Source: Siderastrea siderea (Eukaryota > Cnidaria > Anthozoa > Scleractinia > Rhizangiidae). From it: 64,000 nt of DNA. The translations under genes and the position numbers were made by a program. Positions 1 to 12,064 of the stretch are shown one piece after another. The number at the start of each line of letters is the position of its first letter. Within the stretch, counting starts at the first letter, position 1. The notes below the pieces were generated by a model. That model did no database searches. It saw only the letters and a list, made by a program, of their open reading frames with translations, and was not told the origin of the DNA. The DNA is taken from the NCBI GenBank assembly GCA_964030785.1, contig OZ034967.1, forward strand, positions 47,712,533-47,776,532, in the 5' to 3' direction.

Positions 1-1039
1 CACGGGATTCAGCACAGGGTTATATCCAGTGTATGAAGTGTATTGGTAGCCCTCTACTGCGGACGGACGGACGTACGGTCACATGACTATTACGTCACTA
101 CCAAAATTTTTTGGCTTGATAGGTTACCAAATTTCCTTAGCAATGGAGCTCCGATGACGCGCTAGCGCGTTGGCTCCGCTAAAATTTTCGCTGTTTTCTG
201 TCACAGCGGCGGTTTTCAAAATATGTTGTTCCACTTTACGGGAGTTCAAAATGCAAGCCAAAGAACCCACACTGTTTTACTGTTTTTTTTTTTTGTGAAT
301 AGACTATGAGGAGCAAGAGAAAAGTGACGCCAGGGAGTAAAAAATTACTGCGAGTTGTTGCTGGGTGAGAGCTAGACTTGCCACAAGTCACTCGTTTTTT
401 TTTTCCTCGGGGATAAAAGAGGTATTAGAGAGATTAAGCATCACGTCTACGGGAAACGCCAACGGCAAAAATACCACGTGCAAATGAGTTTCCCGCCATT
501 TTTCACGATTGCCGTCTGCCATTTTCAACGTGAAGAGACCTGTTCTCGCGTTCGTCTACAACGCGAGTATTTCTTTGAAGTGTTTGATTCGTTTTCCTAC
601 AATTATCACTCTGTGCTTAAGCTCAGTGAAATTTATTTGTCTATTTATTTTTCTACGGAAACTGACCGGATTCCTGTCAGTGTTTAAACAAAAGGGGAGA
701 AAAAATTGCGAGAAAGCGAGGTGATGTTTGGTTGTCAACTTCGCAAAGGCAATCAACTGTTTTATAAAATAGGCACTAAAATTATGCAGTACGTCAAACA
801 AATCATCGCAAGGCAATCACATTCAACTGGTAACTAATATTTTAGTTAAAAGTTAGAAAGCTGCTTTCTTGTGTATCCAAGCTTTTAATGAGTTTACACG
901 AAGTATAAGAAGAAATGGTCCGCTTTAAAACGGCAGACGGCAAACGGCAAACGGCAGGTTGACGTTTGCCGTTCTCTCTAATAAAACGTCACTCTGGTTA
1001 AAAAATTTTGCTCGTAGATGTAAAATATAAAGTTGAAAT

Positions 1040-1078
1040 CCCAACGTTTCGGCTAAAACTTTAGCCTTCATCAAGGGG
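1040..1078 (-). ncRNA. Degenerate hammerhead-ribozyme-like motif of a Penelope-like element
   Basis: Read on the minus strand, the order is CCCC, then TTGATGA, a perfect hairpin GGCTAAAGTTTTAGCC, then GAAAC, GTT and GGG. This is the layout of a minimal type I hammerhead: core box CUGAUGA, stem II, GAAA, a very short stem III, a NUH cleavage site, and stem I closed by CCC/GGG. The first core base is T instead of C, which is expected to weaken activity. Hammerheads are known in the terminal repeats of Penelope-like elements, and this motif lies just downstream of such an element's coding tail. Copy B at 4612-4660 has lost the GAAAC side. The fold is read by eye; cleavage is not claimed. Confidence 0.5.
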
Positions 1079-1089
1079 AAGTGATAAGA

Positions 1090-1310
1090 AAGTTTCACAA
1101 TGGGAGGGTTGTATATAAAGAAAGATGCAAATTTTGACTTAATTACTCTTGTCCTTTTTGAGCTATTAAAATTTAAATACTCATGCGGCAAATGAATGCT
1201 GTCGTCCCGATTGAGCGGATTCTTGCAGATATTAATCTCCCATAATTGCAAAAGGCGTCTGTTACGCCTATTTGCTCTTGTATGTAAGAAGTAAGATCTT
1301 GGATGACTCC
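1090..1310 (-). pseudogene. C-terminal tail of a Penelope-like element ORF
   Basis: Minus-strand translation gives RRNRRLLQLWEINICK followed by PLNRDDSIHLPHEYL. In Penelope-like elements the GIY-YIG domain is followed by a tail of this kind, with a basic helix, NRD(E/D) and a final PH.Y. The reading frame is cut at its upstream side by the DNA element starting at 1311; the matching GIY-YIG block continues beyond 3016. The open frame runs on to 925, but the part after LNF looks like read-through into the 3' terminal repeat. It is a remnant, not a working gene. Confidence 0.55.
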
Positions 1311-3015
1311 TATGGCGGGCCATCGCTGTCAAAAGTAGATATCATGATATCATGAATGATATCATGATATCTGCCTAATATCATGATATCGTGATATCAT
1401 GATATCATGATATCATGACGTCAGGATATCACTACGATAAGATCTCGTTTAATTCGTAAACCATTTAGCAAATGGGATATCATTACGATAAGATCTCGTT
1501 TAATTCGTAAACCATTTAGCAAATGTATTGTCATAGTTAACCATTTCGCAAATGCCTTGTTATCAGTGTTATTTTTAATGTCTGACTTTTGAAATTACCA
1601 CGCTGAGTTGACGTTAACTACTGCCATCAGTAATCGGAAAAAAAGCGTGTGTCATTTTTACTTCTGCGAACCGTGACTTTGTCCGCGTGCTGGGCGTGCT
1701 TCAAGATGACCTTGAGGCCTGTACATGCGTTAATCCTTTTCTTGGGATGGACACTTGTGCTCTGGAAAGAACAACACTGTACTGGCTAGCTTTGCTAAGT
1801 GTGTGGTCGTACCCAACCAGATTCCTGGTCCCCAGTGAGCACGTGCTTTAGCTGGATTTTTGCCTGATTTTTGGTAGCGGTTTTATCAATAGCAAGGGGG
1901 GGAAACCTGAAAGTCTAAAGTTAAGGATAAAGCTATTTCTGTAGACAGGAGAATTTTTTTTTCGCAAACTTTTAAAATTGGCCAGTCACGCAATAGGTGG
2001 TGTGACTAAAGCTTAACGCTCGTTACCCCTAGTTGTCCCAGGCCGTGTAACGGCTGTGTAGCTAGTCTGCTGACAAATTATATCCGACGGCTATCCACGG
2101 CAAATAATCTATACCAAATCATAACTTTCCTTCTTTTATTTGCCGTAGAATTCCGGAAATAACGCGACCCCTCCCCTAGAGAGAAACGCCTACCCTAAAG
2201 TAACGTTACTTGGCATGTGTAGAGACCTTGGAATGAAACCCTCCCAAAAGTAATGGCCACCCGAAAATATGGGATCTAATGATCTGAGGGAAACCTAAGC
2301 TTTGAAAGGAAGGTATGTTCTCTCAAGACCAGCCCCTATATTGTCAGTTGACTGTGGTGACACGATACTTGGAACTACTTTTACCTTGGGAGGGGGTAGG
2401 TTAAAGGAGTGGAGGGAGAAGGGTTTGCATGCGAGTTACGCTTTGGTTTTTTTTTTCTCCGATGGCGTGTGTCGTTCTGATCTTCAACTCTAGTCAGCAT
2501 TTCAGATCAGAGCGAAAAAAACGTATGTCCTATTTGTAGCAATTGTACTCACTCCCATAAAATACACCGACTCGTCATGGTATTTTTCAACATTATTCTT
2601 ACTAATTTTCCCGCGTATCATGGTATTTTCTCGAGTTAAGTCTTTTTTTAACCACTAGGCTGAGCTCTTCCATGGAACTGACGAGGGGAAGCTCCAGAAC
2701 TAAACACACAAAAAAATCAATGCTGTAAACACTGTTAAAGTAACACGATTAAGGAAAGCCGTACTGTTGGTTGTGGGTAGGTTTATGTAAAGTCAGACAT
2801 TAATAAAACACTGATAACAAGGCATTTGCGAAATGGTTAACTGTGACAATACATTTTCGAAATGGTTTACGAATTAAACGAGATCTTATCGTAGTGATAT
2901 CCTAACGTCATGATATCATGATATCATGATATCACGATATCATGATATTAGGCAGATATCATGATATCATTCATGATATCATGATATCTACTTTTGACAG
3001 CGATGGCCCCCCATA
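1311..3015. mobile_element. Non-autonomous inverted-repeat DNA element with ATGATATC-rich ends
   Basis: The two ends are inverted copies of each other over about 225-280 bp. Left begins TATGGCGGGCCATCGCTGTC, and the right end reversed begins TATGGGGGGCCATCGCTGTC. Next comes a palindromic run of ATGATATC units, then a conserved segment through ACGATAAGATCTCGTTTAAT, ending near 1587 on the left and 2792 on the right. The left arm contains a 50-bp internal duplication (about 1425-1525). GACTCC flanks both ends (1305-1310 and 3016-3021), which fits a 6-bp target duplication. The interior (1590-2790) has no convincing ORF. It sits inside Penelope-like coding sequence. The superfamily is not assigned. 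Confidence 0.8.
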
Positions 3016-3269
3016 GACTCCCAGGAAATGGAGTGACCAAAACGGAAACAATGTCCCGCTAAGGCTGACTATTGTGGTTGTTTATGTTTTACCGCTTTCT
3101 GGTGTTCTTTCAGTCGACAAGCAAATTTGTATTTCGTTTCACCAGTGTAGCCCTTGTCACAGTCTTGGCAGGGAATTGAATAAATAGCGCCATGAGTCTG
3201 ATCTTTTGGGACAGAGACTTTCGGTTTAGGAAATGCACTTAATTGACGTACCTCGAGTATAGCGCGCAC
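3016..3269 (-). pseudogene. GIY-YIG endonuclease fragment of a Penelope-like element
   Basis: The minus-strand ORF contains THGAIYSIPCQDCDKGYTG followed by ETKYKFACRLKEHQKAV. This is the GIY-YIG core (G-x-I/V-Y ... Y-x-G-x-T ... R..EH) in the form used by Penelope-like retroelements, including the Cys pair CQDC. In the element it would nick target DNA for reverse transcription. The upstream reverse transcriptase is not visible between 3270 and 3790, so this copy is 5'-truncated. Its C-terminal continuation is displaced to 1090-1310 by the inserted DNA element. Confidence 0.7.
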
Positions 3270-3793
3270 GTGTTTTTGAGTTAAATAAGTTTGGTTGCCT
3301 TGGTGAATACAGTAGTGTTTGGTACAAACAGGAAATCTTCTCGTCGGGAGTTTTAGGCCTATTCTAACTTACCTTTGTTTTCTATGCTTAAGACAAACTT
3401 TTAATTACTTTAGCAACCTTTGTTTTAGACGAAACTTTTGTTTCAGTTAATCCAGGAAAGTGAACTAATTAAGCTAAAAGCAAACATTGCGAAAACCAAT
3501 TTAAACTGGCCGAAAATATTTTTTGGCAAAAATTTAGTGGGTATCCCTTGTAATAGTTCGACAAATCTGACCGTTCCACATGCATGTTATACGTTTTTTA
3601 ATATGTTGTTTCGTTTTGCAGTCTTTCCGAGTTAACAGCTTCATTTTACTCAGGTCTTCCCCTGTAGCCCCTGAATGTTTTTTTTTGCAAACCAAAATAT
3701 GGGGTAATTTTTTGTTGCATATATTGTTAACTTTATTTCAATTCTACCGAATATAAGATACATTTTTTTGCCAACAGCTTCTCGTCTGTCATA

Positions 3794-4910
3794 ATATAAA
3801 ATTTTCGTTGTTTTCTGTCACAGTGGCGGTTTTTAAAATATGTTGTTCCACTTTACGGAGTTCAAAATGCTAGCCAAAGAACCCACACTGTTTTTTGTGT
3901 ATAGACTATGAGGAGAAAAAAATACTGTGAGTTGCCACTGGGCGAGAGCTAGTCTTGCTACAAGTCACTCTGTTTTTATTAAAGCATCACGTTTACGGCA
4001 AACAGGAACGGCAAAAATACCACGTGATCATGAGTTTCCCGCCATTTTTCACTTTTGCCGTTTGCCGCTTTTAACGCGAAGAGGCCTGTTCTCGCGTTCG
4101 ACTACAACGCGAGGACCAACGCGAGTATTTCTTTGAAGTGTTTGATTCGTTCTGCTACAATTATCAGTCTGTGCTTAAGCCCAGTAATGTTTTACTATTG
4201 ATTCGTTCTGCTACAATTATCAGTCTGTGCTTTAAGCCCAGTGATGTTTTATTTATTTTTCTACGGAAACTGACCGGATTCCTGTCAGTGTCAACTTCGC
4301 AAAGGCAATCAACTGTTTTATGAAAAAGGCACTAAAATTATGCAGTACGTCAAATCATTGCAAATCATTAGTTACCGGTTGAATGAATCAACCGGTAACT
4401 AATATTTTCGTTAAAAGTTAGAAAGCTTATTTCTTGTGTATCCAAGCTTTTAATGAGTTTCACGAAGCTTAAGAAGAAATGGCCCGCTTTAAAACGGCAG
4501 ACGGCAAACGGCAGGTTGCCGTTTGCCGTAAACGAGATGTTTAATCTTTCCAATATTTATAAAACGCCACTCTGGTTAAAAAATTTTGTTCGTAAATGTA
4601 AAATATAAAGTTGAAATCCCAATGCTAAAACCTTAGCCTTCATCAAGGGGAAGTGATCAGAAAGTTTCACAATGGGCGGGTTGTATGTAAAGAAAGATGC
4701 AAATGTTAACTCAATTGCTCTTAAATTTAGGAGATGGAGTGGCCAAAACGCAAACAATGTCCCGATAAGGCTGAATATTGTGGTCGTTTATGTTTTACCG
4801 CTTTCTGGTGTTCTTTCAGTCGACAAGCAAATTTTTATTTCGTTTCATCAGTGTAGCCCTTGTCACAGTCTTGCCAGGGAATTGAATAAATAGCGCCATG
4901 AGTCTGATGT
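3794..4910. repeat. Copy B of the Penelope-like 3' region, without the insertion
   Basis: Direct repeat of 178-1310 plus 3016-3230. It carries the same leader, the CGGCAAA hairpin cluster (4490-4530), the TTAGCCTTCATCAAGG block and the GIY-YIG block (about 4740-4905) on the minus strand, here with frameshifts. The 1.7-kb palindromic element is absent, so it acts as an approximate empty-site relative. The exact junction is blurred because about 165 bp equivalent to 1145-1310 are deleted. Confidence 0.7.
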
Positions 4911-7900
4911 TGTATTTGCTTAAGCTAAACGTTTGAAATTGCCGCCTTTCCGGCGTTCTCTTCCTTTATTGGTGCCGCTCTTTAAAACAATTAATGGCCG
5001 AGCAAAGAAAGTCGGTCCTGTTGACCAGATTTCTGGAAAAAAAAAATCTTATAGACATAAGCGTAGTGCTAGTGCAGTCCTCTAGATAACCCAATGATCA
5101 CCTGTCAATTTGAAGTTTGTTTCTTGGAATGAATGTTGTGGGATTGTGAGCTTACAACTCCATGCACGTGTGACATGGCGGTAAAACCAAAGGCAGTGAT
5201 CTGTGCGGCACAACAAAATGGAAATTCTGAATCTACTGTGGCCAGCTAAACCGAGCTCAGCTGACCTGAGGAGGGAATGCCTCCATAACCAAACAATAGT
5301 GACTAATTTCTATTGTTTTGGCATTGTTTATACTTTATCTTACTAATATTCTCAAAGGAGCAAACAGACAAGAGGTTAGCAGTATGATTTCACAAGATTC
5401 TGCGTCGTGATAAAACTGATTTCGGACTCTGGAATCAAGTGGCTGCCTTTGGATTTCATATCGTCTTTTGCTGATAACAAGATAGGGAAGTTTTACACTG
5501 TACGTTGAAGTTAAGTTGATTTACGCGTCGAGTAATAAATGTAATGTATCGATCGTGTGCTGTCAGGCTGGCTTGGCATTGTGTTTTTTTTTATCACTGA
5601 CTGCAACTATAAATAAAGAACTTTAAAGATTGTCTTTACTGGTTTTAGATTGAGGGAGGAGAGCTACGAGCAAGCTGATGTATTTAATTGTTTTTCAAAC
5701 AAGTTGGTAGTCCTTGCAATACAACATGAGAGGTCCTTGTTTGAGACTTTGCAAGACCGGGGTTTTAGGCGCCACAATCATGCACAATCACAATAGAATA
5801 AATTGACGGGTGGGCAAGCAAAATTTGAGGGAATGAACAGAAGGTGACACATTCAATAGTAAAGTAAAACATGTTCGTTATTTAAAAACAGTTTTAGTCG
5901 GCAAACACATGACTGTTTGGTGGCAAGGGTTGCCGTGATTATTTTGGGTGCTGAATTGGAAGTTAAAATTTTCAGAATTGAAATTGCCTTCACCATACTC
6001 AAACATGCCGTGAAAAGCGAAACTGTCGAATGGTGCTCATACTAAAAAGAGAAAGTTGTGATGTTAGAGAGTTAGAGTAAAATAGCAGGGTTTTTTTCCT
6101 GAGATTATTTTAAGTTCACAGTGCATTTCACTGAATTTGCATACTGTGAGTCTCAAAATATATTATTGCGCAAATGACGTGGGAACAAATGGAACCTTTC
6201 TAGATCTTTCGTGGGCTTAATCCTTCAATTAAAATTTGAATAGTGAGTGAAGCTCATGTTGAAACTCATAGTCAACAATAACTGTAAAAGAAATTGTTAG
6301 AAATAGCAATATATGGTCAGAAGTTAGTTTCAGTTAAAAAAGTGCATCAAATTTGCAAAAACGCGTGAAATCTGACCTTTTCAATGAACGTCAGGTGGTA
6401 CATAACACAACAATTCTATCTTGATGATGTCCATTTTGTTTTTTCTAGCTGTTGCAAGAACATTTTGTTACTGCACTTTTTGGTAACATGCAAACTCGGA
6501 AGTTATGTAGTTATGTAAATTTTCACTGCTGCCAATCAAGGCCCTTAGAGGTTCAGCTCATTGAGGTTAAAAGGTCTGAAGGGTTCATGTCTGGTGAATT
6601 TTGATGCACCTCATCAGTTTCTGTATTTCATGGTTTGCAATTGTCCATTGGGTTTTAAGATGGATTCCGCTCAACCTTCGAGCAATAAGTGCAAAAATTG
6701 TTTGCAAAAAACTACTCATAGCACAGTAACATTTTTCACTTTTATTCACTTCTGCAAGTGTCCTCGTGATTAATTCTCAAGCATTCTCGAGAAAATTAAT
6801 GTCAAATCTCATGAAAATATGCTAAGAAACAGGTGCCATTTGGTTTTGAACTGACATAGTGTCTTTTCAATTAAAATAGGGATAACTTCAAATTCAATTT
6901 TCACCTGCGGCATCAGCTTGGGAGCTTGAGTATTGATAACTTCATCTTTTTTCATTCAAAATGTTGACATGCTATGAGTGCATGTAGTTTTTGGTAACTT
7001 TATTTTGCACCTATTGCTTGAACATTCAGCAGAAATCGTGTTTAATTTCGTGGTATGTGTGTTAGATAAAGACATAATAAATTGTTTCAGTGTATGTTGT
7101 TGAAGCAACTTTTCAGTTCTGTGACTTTTGTTTGTGACATCAGAAAACTGTTGTCCCCACCCATCACGAAAAACAACTAAGCCCAGCAAAAAGCCAAAAC
7201 CACAACAGTTCTTTAGTTTCCTAGTGAGAATGTGTCCAATTCGGTTTTAAATTGAAAAGATCCACTTTGGATAATTTCCTGAAAAGTCGCACGTTTCTCT
7301 CAGCAAGTGAACACCGCACCATGCCTGTTGAGGTGTGATTAATTTCAACCACTTATACAAATTGGTGTCAGCTTTCAAAACATCATGTTGTAGACTTGCT
7401 GCAAGTCAACCTATTCGATTGATGTTATTTGTGCTGTGCTTTACGAGTAAAGCAAGCGATGAAGTCGCGAGAGGCCTACTAACCTGAAAAAAATTAAAGG
7501 ACTTGAGAAAGTCTAATCATGTTGTTAAGTGGTGAATTGTTGAAGGGTACCAGCTAGTTGCAATAAATTCCCAATATTGAACTCACATCATATTGCAAAG
7601 GTTTCTCAGGTGTGTTTGCACACAAGACAACCAAGAGACCCCTGGTTACAGGGTACAAGTGTCTGTGAAAGTTTGATCGATCTCTATCCCAGAATTTTAA
7701 ATCTAGCTTTGGACAGTGAAACAGGACTAATCTAGATAACATCCTTTTCACTTTGGGGAAAAAGTAACTTTGTACTTTTTTGTTCCGTAAGGATTTGGTC
7801 CGCTACATGTCTTGGTTGAAAATGGAGCTGAATGCTTGTGTGTGCTACCGTTCAGATGTGAAAATCAAGTCAACTGGTGAGTAAACTTGAAAAGAATTAG

Positions 7901-8120
7901 AAAAGAATTAGATTTTTCATTTTCTGTGCAAAAGTTGACCATTACAAGTAAAGTACGAAAATCACTTAAATTGTTTGGCTTAATGTGTTTTTATAATGAT
8001 GTTTTCTGGGTGATAGCTCCAAAGTCCTCTCTGGGCAACAAAATCATTCTTAGAACTGAAAACTGATTTCAAGACCAAATTTGAGATACAGTAAAACACC
8101 ACATGTTAAAAGAAATGAGC
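4911..8120. other. Non-coding stretch, no gene recognised
   Basis: The ORFs here are short (up to about 77 codons), have no recognisable motif and lack convincing splice context. There is an AATAAA near 5610, AT-rich DNA and no clear inverted repeats by eye. Intronic or intergenic DNA is the simplest reading. Confidence 0.5.
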
Positions 8121-8124
8121 TTAT

Positions 8125-8329
8125 CCCTTTAAGCCCTAAGCGCCGATGAAAATGAAATTTCTCTTTACATGATCACTACTTGTTTGAATGTTCAAGTGAC
8201 AAAAATAAAGGAAGTGATCACTGAGGATAGGATGACTTGATATTTGGACAAATTCTCATGACTAGTTTTATAAGAAATGTATGGGGATCAGTAGTGAGAA
8301 TATGCATTTTCATATCAGGGTTTTAAGGG
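8125..8329. mobile_element. Small MITE, piggyBac-like ends
   Basis: The left end is CCCTTTAAGCCCTAA and the reversed right end is CCCTTAAAACCCTGA, so the element has imperfect terminal inverted repeats of about 15 bp. It is flanked by TTAT (8121-8124) and TTAA (8330-8333), consistent with a TTAA target duplication with one change, as used by piggyBac transposons. It is 205 bp long with no coding capacity. The assignment rests on the ends only. Confidence 0.5.
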
Positions 8330-9513
8330 TTAAATCTGTTCCACAATTCCCACTACTCATACTTGTTCTTGATGTCATACTAACTTGTTCTAGATATTAA
8401 GCATGAATTTAGTTATGATTTTTTTGTACATCCACTACAAGGGTCATTAACAAATTGCCTGAATCACAATTGTGATTTCTTAAAAGTGGAACCAGGGGTG
8501 CATTTGTCAAAAGCCCCAAAAAGCCATTCATAAAAATATAAACCACTTTCTGCAAAGCTGTTATTTCAGTGTCTTTAAAACAAGAAAAGTTTAACTGATA
8601 GCAAATTTTTCGTGCTTAGAAACTGGTTTGTTTACAAGATGCAGTATGAATTATCGTGCTGAAATCGACCCAAGAAGTTTTGCGACTTTTGAGAAACACA
8701 TGCCTGACCTACAGCTCCTTCATAGCTCACTTGTTAGACCAAGGACTAATATACAAATAACTGTAATAAACTATGTCGGGACTCATTATTTGGTAATAGA
8801 AAATCCTGGATGAAAGTGACAAAATCACAAAATTCCAAAACTAACCAATTCTGACTTGGGTGTAATTCAGCTACATTAGCATCCTATACAAATTACAAAA
8901 AAACCCTATAAACCTAAAGCAACAGCAACAGTTTATTACATTCCTCTTGTCACTAATTTACACAGGTTTGGTGGCTACTAATTAATTAACAATTTCTTTG
9001 GATTACAATTTACTATTTGATTACATCCATGTTACAATAACAAGACTTCACAATTTACTAATTATTTACAGTTATTTGTCAATTACCATTACGCATGAGG
9101 AAAAATGGGTACACACACACAACCAGAAAAAGGAAAAGGGGGAAGAAAAAGAAGTATAGAGATAACAACAAGGAGTGGATCAAAGAAAAAAAGAGAACTG
9201 TACAGAGGCATAGTGTGGAGCGGGATTAGAGTTTTGGAGGTAGTCGGGTTAATACTAGAGAAGTTTTTCGACTTTAAACTGTAAAGTTAATTTATGAAAA
9301 AAACTCATAACAATTTACTGATGTTTGTAGGGCTTTGCAGGCGTAAAAGTAATGTTTGACTAGCAGCAGGAGGAGACACAATTTTTTCTTTAAGTGAAGA
9401 GACAGCTGAAGAGATGTCGGTACTTGATTTAGAATCACATCATAAGGCGAGATGGTCAAAACAGTGCTATGGTGATTGTTGAACCACTGTAAAGAGGCGT
9501 CTAACAAAGACTG

Positions 9514-10050
9514 TTAGACGCCTCTAAAAGAGGTGTCTAAAAATTCCGGACAATCTAAGAAGGTGTGCTCTATGGAGTCCAACTCATTGCATATTTCACA
9601 TTTTTCATCATTTGCTATTCCAAAGATTTTTAGTTCTTTTTTGGTTACGAGGACACGGTGAAGTAATTTAAAAGAAAACTGCCGCAGCTTGTTATCGGAG
9701 GTAATTTTATAAGTACTAGCAACAGCAGATTCCCAAGAATTGGCAATGACTGGATGATTTTTCCCCCAAGAACTAATTGCGGTAGGCACGCAAGCAGAGC
9801 TTTCGATAAACAATTCATAATACTGTTTACAACGAAATTCATCGAAATTGATTAATTTATTTTCTGAGAGAAAGAAAGTGTTCTTCGTTGAAAGTTTATT
9901 CATTTGAGAATTGCCCTGTTCAGCACATTTCTGTTTAAGAATACTTGGGATTGCTGAGATCATCTGGTAGTACTGTAGAAAATTTGTTTCGATGCTGTAT
10001 TTTTCTTTAAATTGATTGAAAGAGAGGAAGTCTCCTGAGTCAGTTAGCAA
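9514..10050 (-). pseudogene. LINE ORF2 C-terminal domain
   Basis: The last block includes FKLLHRVLVTKKELKIFGIA and then CEICNELDSIEHTFLDCPEF, a C-x2-C...H...C motif typical of the C-terminal region of L1-like reverse transcriptases. It follows the RT block after a broken gap (10051-10238). A short continuation at 9292-9507 is probably 3' untranslated sequence. Confidence 0.7.
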
Positions 10051-10238
10051 GTCCTTAATAAAGAAGGTCTTTTTGTCATACTAAGGTTTCCAGAATACTG
10101 GCTTCTTGTCAATAAGAATCTCCTTATTGTTCTATAAGATAAAATCTCTTTTAAGAGGGGACTCATACTGACTATGTAGTTCATGAAAAAACCGGAGAAG
10201 TTCACGGTAAAAGCTAGGAAGTCGGTTATCCAAGTATT

Positions 10239-11126
10239 TTATGTCATGAAAGAAAGACCGCCGTGCTTCTCAAGGTAATGATTAGGAATTGCCTTCCAAT
10301 TATCACTAGAGTCGGACAATATTCTTCCAATCCATGAAAGGTGTAAGGCTTTTACAGCCGTTCTAAAACAGGGAAAGCTCAATCCTCCCTTAGCCAAAGG
10401 TTGATAGAGCGCTTGCCTTTTAATTCTGTCCTTTTTATTTCTCCACAAAAAGGCAAAGAGTTTTCCTTGTGTTTGATTAATCACTGGCTCTGGAACAGAA
10501 AGCATTGAAGCAGAGTAAATAAGCGGAGAAATTCCCAAAGATTTCGCCAACGTTGTTCTCCCGAAAAGAGTTAGGTCTCGCGTTAACCACAGGTTCAGTT
10601 TGGTCTCCATTTTTTGAATTTTAATTGAAAAGTTTTTCTTAATATTTTCTTCTTCTTTATGGGAGAGATAAGTGCCCAGAAATCTCAGTGGTTCACTTGG
10701 ACATTCAAATCCCAAAGGTCTATTTTTATTTTGTTTATTAGAATCAATCCATAGTGCTTTAGTTTTCTTTTTATTTAAAGCAAGTCCCGAGATTTTACTA
10801 AAGGAGTTGATAATTGAAATAGCTGCCGATAGGGAATCAATGTCATTGACTATTAAGGTGGTGTCATCTGCGAACTGAGATATTTTAGATTCTTTATTGT
10901 CAGGAAGATTAATGCCTCGACAAAATTCGTCATGTCTCACTTTGGAGGCTAAGATTTCAACTGCTAGAACAAAGAGCAGCGGGCTTAAAGGGCAGCCTTG
11001 ACGTACTCCTCTCGAGACCCTGAAATAATTGGTCATAAAACCTGCATTTATCACTCCACTTTCAACATAACAATACAGTAGTGAAATCCACCTCCTAATC
11101 ACAGGGATGAAATTGAAAAATTCCAA
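10239..11126 (-). pseudogene. LINE reverse transcriptase, motifs B-E and thumb
   Basis: Residues of motif B (RGVRQGCPLSPLLFVLAVE) and motif C (SQFADDTTLIVND, catalytic Asp pair) are intact, followed by FLGTYLSHKEEE (motif E) and LWLTRDLTLFGR with thumb-like sequence. This 295-residue block is the longest continuous piece of the LINE. It ends at a stop near 10239, before the C-terminal domain. Confidence 0.85.
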
Positions 11127-11311
11127 CTTGCTTTATTAATAAATGCCCATTCCAGGGTGTCAAAAGCTTTTTTAAAATCAATAAATAGAAAAATGCCAGG
11201 AATATGATTAGCTTCGGTGTATTCCATTAAATCATTCAGCAAGCGCACATTTTGACCAATATATCTTCCTTTAATGAAGCCAGTCTGGTCAGAGTTAATT
11301 AGTTTTGGCAA
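11099..11311 (-). pseudogene. LINE reverse transcriptase, motif A block
   Basis: It carries SDQTGFIKGRYIGQNVRLL (motif 2, characteristic of the L1/Tx1-type lineage) and FLFIDFKKAFDTLEW (motif A, with the first catalytic Asp in FIDF). It is in a different frame from its neighbours on both sides, so at least two indels have broken the palm domain. Confidence 0.8.
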
Positions 11312-11628
11312 TGACGACTCGATCCTTTTGGCAATGCCTTAGCAATTATCTCATAATCAACGTTAAGAAGAGTTATTGGAGGCCATTTCGAAAGGTCCAA
11401 AAGGGAAGAGGCTTCTTTAGGGATTAAGGTAATCACACCTCTTCTTTGAGAGATAGAGAGTTGACCATTGTGGAAGGCTTCGTTATATGAGTTCAAAAGG
11501 TGTTTGCCGACAAGATCAAAGAAGGTCTCGTAGAATTCTTTTGTGAAACCATCATCCCCTGGGGACTTCTTGTTCTCAAAAGATTTTATAGATTTTTTTT
11601 TCGAGAATGGACTTGTTGTGGGTGCCAA
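11299..11628 (-). pseudogene. LINE reverse transcriptase, N-terminal block
   Basis: It contains KSPGDDGFTKEFYETFF (the entry motif of LINE reverse transcriptases), RRGVITLIPKE, and WPPITLLNVDYEIIAKAL, corresponding to fingers-domain motif 1 and the conserved RPI.LLN region with the usual Arg replaced by Pro. The frame shifts near 11305 into the next block. The ORF start is within truncated sequence and is not a native start. Confidence 0.8.
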
Positions 11629-12048
11629 TTTTTGTTTCTAAATTAGGCATGCATGAATAGCTCACTTTTGAGGTGTTCTTGTTGAAGAGTTTTCTTAATG
11701 GGTGCGCATTCTTGAACGATTCCTTTTCGACATTTAGAAATTTCTTCTGTCAGCTTCGAATTTTAGTTGTTGCTCACAGCTGCTCTTATCTAATACACGT
11801 TGTTATGGAGGGCGATGCTTTGTTGAAGGATTCTTTGTTTGATGAGATTTCATTGTTGTTGAAATGTTCTTGGGTGATTGCTTTGGTAATGCATGTAAAG
11901 TGGTGTGTTTTTGGACCACTGTGTGACCACAGCTATTTTGTGGAAGGCCTTACTGTAGAATTAATAACTTCTTTGAATTGTGAAGTGAATTATATGTAAA
12001 GAGCGGCTGACACAGTTAAGAGTTGGTCATTGCTTTCTTGTTTTTGGT

Positions 12049-12064
12049 GGCTCCTAAAAGAGCC
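12049..12064 (-). promoter_or_regulatory. Histone-type 3' stem-loop, array copy 0
   Basis: Minus strand reads GGCTCTTTTAGGAGCC: a six-pair stem (one G-U pair) and a four-base UUUA loop, followed by ACCA and then a purine-rich AAGAAAG. This matches the replication-dependent histone mRNA 3' end (stem-loop plus downstream element) in form. No histone coding sequence precedes it. Confidence 0.5.

Larger units (their letters stand above)
178..1310. repeat. Copy A of a duplicated retroelement 3' region
   Basis: This stretch matches 3794-4910 in direct orientation over most of its length. Both copies share the CTGTTTTCTGTCACAG start, the short CGGCAAA runs near 930-970, the TTTAGCCTTCATCAAGG block and the GIY-YIG coding block. 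In copy A the GIY-YIG block now lies beyond a 1.7-kb insertion. The direct repeats about 3.6 kb apart suggest two tandem Penelope-like element ends (these elements often occur as partial tandems) or a local duplication. Several indels separate the copies, so the duplication is not recent. Confidence 0.75.
8915..11640 (-). mobile_element. 5'-truncated L1-like non-LTR retrotransposon (LINE)
   Basis: Minus-strand coding blocks at 11628-9514 carry the reverse transcriptase motifs in order, followed by a C-terminal CCHC-like motif and an AT-rich 3' region with AATAAA near 8930. No apurinic endonuclease domain is found upstream of 11640, so the copy is 5'-truncated, as is usual for LINEs. At least three frame disruptions and an internal gap at 10051-10238 show it is dead. 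The exact 3' end and target duplication could not be fixed by eye. Confidence 0.85.
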
